Part shown: positions 61,457 through 64,000 of the stretch, piece after piece
Numbering within the stretch: position 1 is the stretch's first letter
Layout of the letters: each line of letters begins with the position of its first letter
NCBI GenBank assembly: GCA_031289415.1
Contig: JAITPN010000005.1
Coordinates: forward strand, 1-64,000
DNA from: Prevotellaceae bacterium
GTDB lineage: Bacteria > Bacteroidota > Bacteroidia > Bacteroidales > UBA932
DNA length: 64,000 nucleotides
Direction of reading: 5' to 3'
Position numbers and translations under genes: made by a program
Notes under the pieces: model-generated
The model's input: the letters and a program-made list of their open reading frames with translations, nothing else
The model's database searches: none
Told to the model about the DNA's origin: nothing

Positions 61457-63349
61457 ATGAAACAGAATACAAAAATTATAACAAAAATCACGGCGGTATG
61501 CGCAGCTGCCGCTTTGGTATCGGGTTGCCTCGAAGCTACCTACTATACACAGGCAAATCCGGACACTTTTTTTGAAAATAAAGAAAAAGTAAACCAGCGC
61601 TTTGTACGACCTTTTACCCACTGGAGATCTACGGTGTCTTACGTGCGGGCAGGTACAAAGTTCATGGAAGAATTTTCGACCGATGAACTCTGTATGCCGG
61701 TACGCAGCGACTATAACTGGCTTGACGGTAGTATCTACATCTTCCCTTATTGGCATCATTTTACGCCGGATATGGAAGGGTATTTGGACGGTGCATGGTC
61801 ATCGTGGGCGCGAGGTGTAGCGGAAACATGGGATTGCAAAGGCGATTTGCTGGGGCTTGACCTCATAGAAGGAATTGGATATACCCAAGACGAAGTAGAT
61901 ATTATGTTTGCCCAATTAGACGCGTTGGCAGCCAATTTTTACATGTCGGGACTTGCATTGTTCGGCGGCGTACCGCTCTATTCAGTAGAAGATGTGAAAA
62001 ATCACATACTGAAACCTCGGTCGTCAGAGCAAGAAACATTTGACTACATTGAACAATTATTGAAAGATGCTATTCCGAATTTGCCGAAGAAAAACGGCAC
62101 TGACGGGGTGAACGGCATGTTAAATCAGGCAGCTGGTGCTGTGTTGTTGGCGCGCCTCTATTTTAATGCCCATGCTTGGGTTAGGGATGAGGATGGGAAT
62201 CCTGCCGGTGTAGACCGTATTGCGGATTGTAAGACAATATGTGATGAGCTTATGGCTGGTGTGTATGGTAATTATTCGCTGGCTGGCGATTTTAAAGAAA
62301 TTTTTGGATGGAATAACGAAAAATGCCCCGAAACCATCATGGGCATTCCGAGTCAATCGACTGTGTCTACTCTTGCCGGTAATTATGAACATTCTTTATA
62401 TCCGGCTACCACCAATTATTTACGTTATTGGTTATTTGTAGGTAGTAGTCCGACAGATATAGGACCGTGGAATGGCTTTTGCCTGACGCCTTCATTGGAC
62501 GCCGACAGTTTGAGCCTGATTGAAGGACGACCAGATTTGAACTATGCCGGACAAACAAGACCTGCCCAAAGCCCCAAGGCTACACGGTTAGGTTCTCCGT
62601 TCGGCAAATTCGAAGATACCGACTTGCGTAAACAACCGTATAAATACAAAGGTAATGGCGAGTATGAAGGGATGTTTATTATGGGACCGCTTATTAATCG
62701 TGCGGCTGACTATGGTTATACCGGACAGGAAAAAGGCGATACCGTATGGGGTGAAAGTTGGGATAAGAAGAAGATCGTTTTAACCATGCCGGATCAGATT
62801 GCCCGCCTTGACCTTGCCCCGTCAAATCCCAAGTATGGAGAGGAAGGCATACGTCATGCCGCTGAAAATTCAGGCATCCGTATAATGAAATACTCTCCGG
62901 TGCCGTGGCAGACGGAGTCGAGTTATTATGGTGAGCCTGATGTGCCTATCATTCGCTATGCCGAAGTATATTATATGCTGGCGGAATGTAAACTGCGCCA
63001 AGGCGACAAAAGCGGAGCCGCTTCGCTTATCAACGATGTGCGCAAACGCTACTTTGTAGGAGGAGCAGATCCGAACCCTGTAACATTTGCCGGTTCGGAC
63101 GAAGATAATAAATATCGTATGCTGGATGAATGGATGATCGAATTTTTGAGTGAAGGTCGTCGGCGTACGGATTTGCTTCGATGGAACTTATATGCATCTG
63201 CCGATGCGAAATGGTTCGATTTTCCGAATCTTGATCCAACGGAAGGTAACCCTGATTATGCCAATCCGATGTATAACAGACTTCCGATACCTCGTCCGGT
63301 ACGGCAGGCTAATCCGGAAGTATTGCAAAATAAAGGATATCCAGATTAA
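61457..63349 (+). CDS. SusD/RagB-family glycan-binding lipoprotein
   Basis: The 630-residue product is the surface lid of the SusC transporter. It has a lipoprotein signal (LVSGC, Cys about 22), a helical SusD body with repeated tetratricopeptide-like helices (ALAANFYMSGLALFGGVPLY) and the C-terminal SusD domain with IIRYAEVYYMLAECKLRQGD, LINDVRKRYF and a final NRLPIPRPVRQANPEVLQNKGY, all typical. It is longer than average, with extra loops around 320-470. Confidence 0.92.
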   Translation: MKQNTKIITKITAVCAAAALVSGCLEATYYTQANPDTFFENKEKVNQRFVRPFTHWRSTVSYVRAGTKFMEEFSTDELCMPVRSDYNWLDGSIYIFPYWHHFTPDMEGYLDGAWSSWARGVAETWDCKGDLLGLDLIEGIGYTQDEVDIMFAQLDALAANFYMSGLALFGGVPLYSVEDVKNHILKPRSSEQETFDYIEQLLKDAIPNLPKKNGTDGVNGMLNQAAGAVLLARLYFNAHAWVRDEDGNPAGVDRIADCKTICDELMAGVYGNYSLAGDFKEIFGWNNEKCPETIMGIPSQSTVSTLAGNYEHSLYPATTNYLRYWLFVGSSPTDIGPWNGFCLTPSLDADSLSLIEGRPDLNYAGQTRPAQSPKATRLGSPFGKFEDTDLRKQPYKYKGNGEYEGMFIMGPLINRAADYGYTGQEKGDTVWGESWDKKKIVLTMPDQIARLDLAPSNPKYGEEGIRHAAENSGIRIMKYSPVPWQTESSYYGEPDVPIIRYAEVYYMLAECKLRQGDKSGAASLINDVRKRYFVGGADPNPVTFAGSDEDNKYRMLDEWMIEFLSEGRRRTDLLRWNLYASADAKWFDFPNLDPTEGNPDYANPMYNRLPIPRPVRQANPEVLQNKGYPD

Positions 63350-63369
63350 ACAGATAATAAAGTAATATA

Positions 63370-64000
63370 ATGAATAGATTCTTGAGATTTATATGGGTCG
63401 GAATAGTGGGTTTGGGGATTTGGTCGTGTGAAGCCGATGAGTCCTCAACCAAGGGGAGTCCTTTTCTGACGGTAGATATAGAGGAATTGGTGTTCACGGC
63501 AGTGGACACCGAGAAACCTCTGCCGTTCACTACCAATGTAGATTGGTCGGTGGAGATAGAAGATGACTGGTGTACGGTGGACTTGGACAACGGCGACGGC
63601 AGTGATGAAGAACAGACGATTGTGGTGGCAGTGAGCGAACTCGGCAAAGAAACCGAACGCACTACTACCCTTAGCATTAAAGCCGGTAAAGATGAATACT
63701 CAATTATCGTAAAGCAAACCAACACAGGGTCGTTGAGCGTGTCTACAAGCGCATTGACTTTGGATGACAAGGAAGGCGGCGACGAAAAAACATTTAAAAT
63801 AACTGCGGCAAAATCGGATATTTATACAATAGATTCCGATTCGGAATGGTTGACCACAGACCGGTTCAAAGGGAACGGTCCCAGCACTGTGAAAGTGTAT
63901 GCGCCGATGAATACCGCCGACGAAGAACGCGTGGGTAATATTTTTATTAAATTAGGCGATATTACCCATAAAATTGTGGTTACCCAGAGAAAAGTTACCC
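63370..64000 (+). CDS. BACON-domain lipoprotein, surface glycan-binding candidate (cut by window end)
   Basis: The first 210 codons of a gene that runs off the window. It has a lipoprotein signal (GIWSC, Cys 20) and at least two BACON domains: about 30-115 (TTNVDWSVEIEDDWCTVD ... YSIIVKQTN) and about 118-208 (SLSVSTSALTLDD ... DSEWLTTD ... HKIVVTQRK). BACON domains are usual N-terminal modules of SusE-like glycan-binding proteins or of enzymes placed after SusD. It starts 20 bp after the SusD stop in the same operon. The C-terminal part, which would tell binding protein from enzyme, is outside. Confidence 0.85.
   Translation, partial: MNRFLRFIWVGIVGLGIWSCEADESSTKGSPFLTVDIEELVFTAVDTEKPLPFTTNVDWSVEIEDDWCTVDLDNGDGSDEEQTIVVAVSELGKETERTTTLSIKAGKDEYSIIVKQTNTGSLSVSTSALTLDDKEGGDEKTFKITAAKSDIYTIDSDSEWLTTDRFKGNGPSTVKVYAPMNTADEERVGNIFIKLGDITHKIVVTQRKVT

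Overview
The window comes from a member of the Bacteroidales (Bacteroidota). The evidence is a SusC/SusD pair with a BACON lipoprotein, lipoproteins throughout, a radical SAM/SPASM plus lipoprotein cassette known from this order, Bacteroides-type leu and ilv gene sets, and many start sites preceded by the Bacteroidota -7 box TAnnTTTG, sometimes with a TTG about 18-20 bp upstream. The gene content (xylan esterase, beta-xylosidase, GH31 enzyme, xylulokinase, rhamnose catabolism) points to an anaerobic plant-polysaccharide degrader, probably gut associated. I cannot name the genus.

Layout. 1-3727 is an accessory region: an IS5-type transposase tail, a lipoprotein cut by that element, two coiled-coil membrane proteins, a 12-copy heptamer array just downstream of a promoter, a propeller lipoprotein behind a double palindrome, and a gene stump. 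3728-8646 (minus) is the tight set pgm, CE7 esterase, dxs, followed by tRNA-Met. 9087-12479 (plus) holds ilvD and the comM-like ATPase. 12629-17992 holds a DUF4396 protein, a GH3 beta-xylosidase, carA and a tandem ABC ATPase. 18051-21396 (minus) is ilvB-ilvN-ilvC with a clear terminator. 21504-22622 is an unknown two-domain protein whose leader is an array of eight 42-bp repeats. 22753-28858 (minus) is the leucine operon leuA-leuC-leuD-leuA/cimA-like-leuB. 29135-31810 holds a GLUG-repeat secreted protein and a small exported protein. 32113-34630 holds two TonB paralogues around an ECF sigma factor. 34743-37483 is rhaB-rhaA. 37897-39697 is the lipoprotein/lipoprotein/radical SAM cassette. 39737-43348 (minus) holds a Fic protein, crcB and a metallopeptidase. 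43459-44549 is a second copy of the unknown two-domain protein, again behind a repeat array (twelve 21-bp units). 44687-48905 holds cobB, queF, an HMA-AraC regulator, a TonB receptor and an HMA protein. 48897-52920 holds a HAD phosphatase, a hemerythrin/LuxR pair and an LTA-synthase-like protein. 53156-64000 is a xylose-type locus: Nudix regulator, xylB, GH31, SusC, SusD and a BACON lipoprotein cut by the window end.

The most striking signal is a set of short-period arrays at the 5' ends of transcripts. Two paralogous proteins of unknown function (21504-22184 and 43848-44549) each follow a recognisable Bacteroidota promoter and then a transcribed repeat array, one of 8 x 42 bp and one of 12 x about 21 bp, with unrelated unit sequences. 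A third array (12 x 7 bp) lies directly behind a promoter upstream of the three-gene operon at 79-1505. Two-copy 21-bp repeats lie at 12542 and 44554. All periods are multiples of 7. In two cases an open frame through the repeats ends exactly at the start codon of the next gene. I know of no described system that this matches; it is reported as an observation, not as a demonstrated mechanism.
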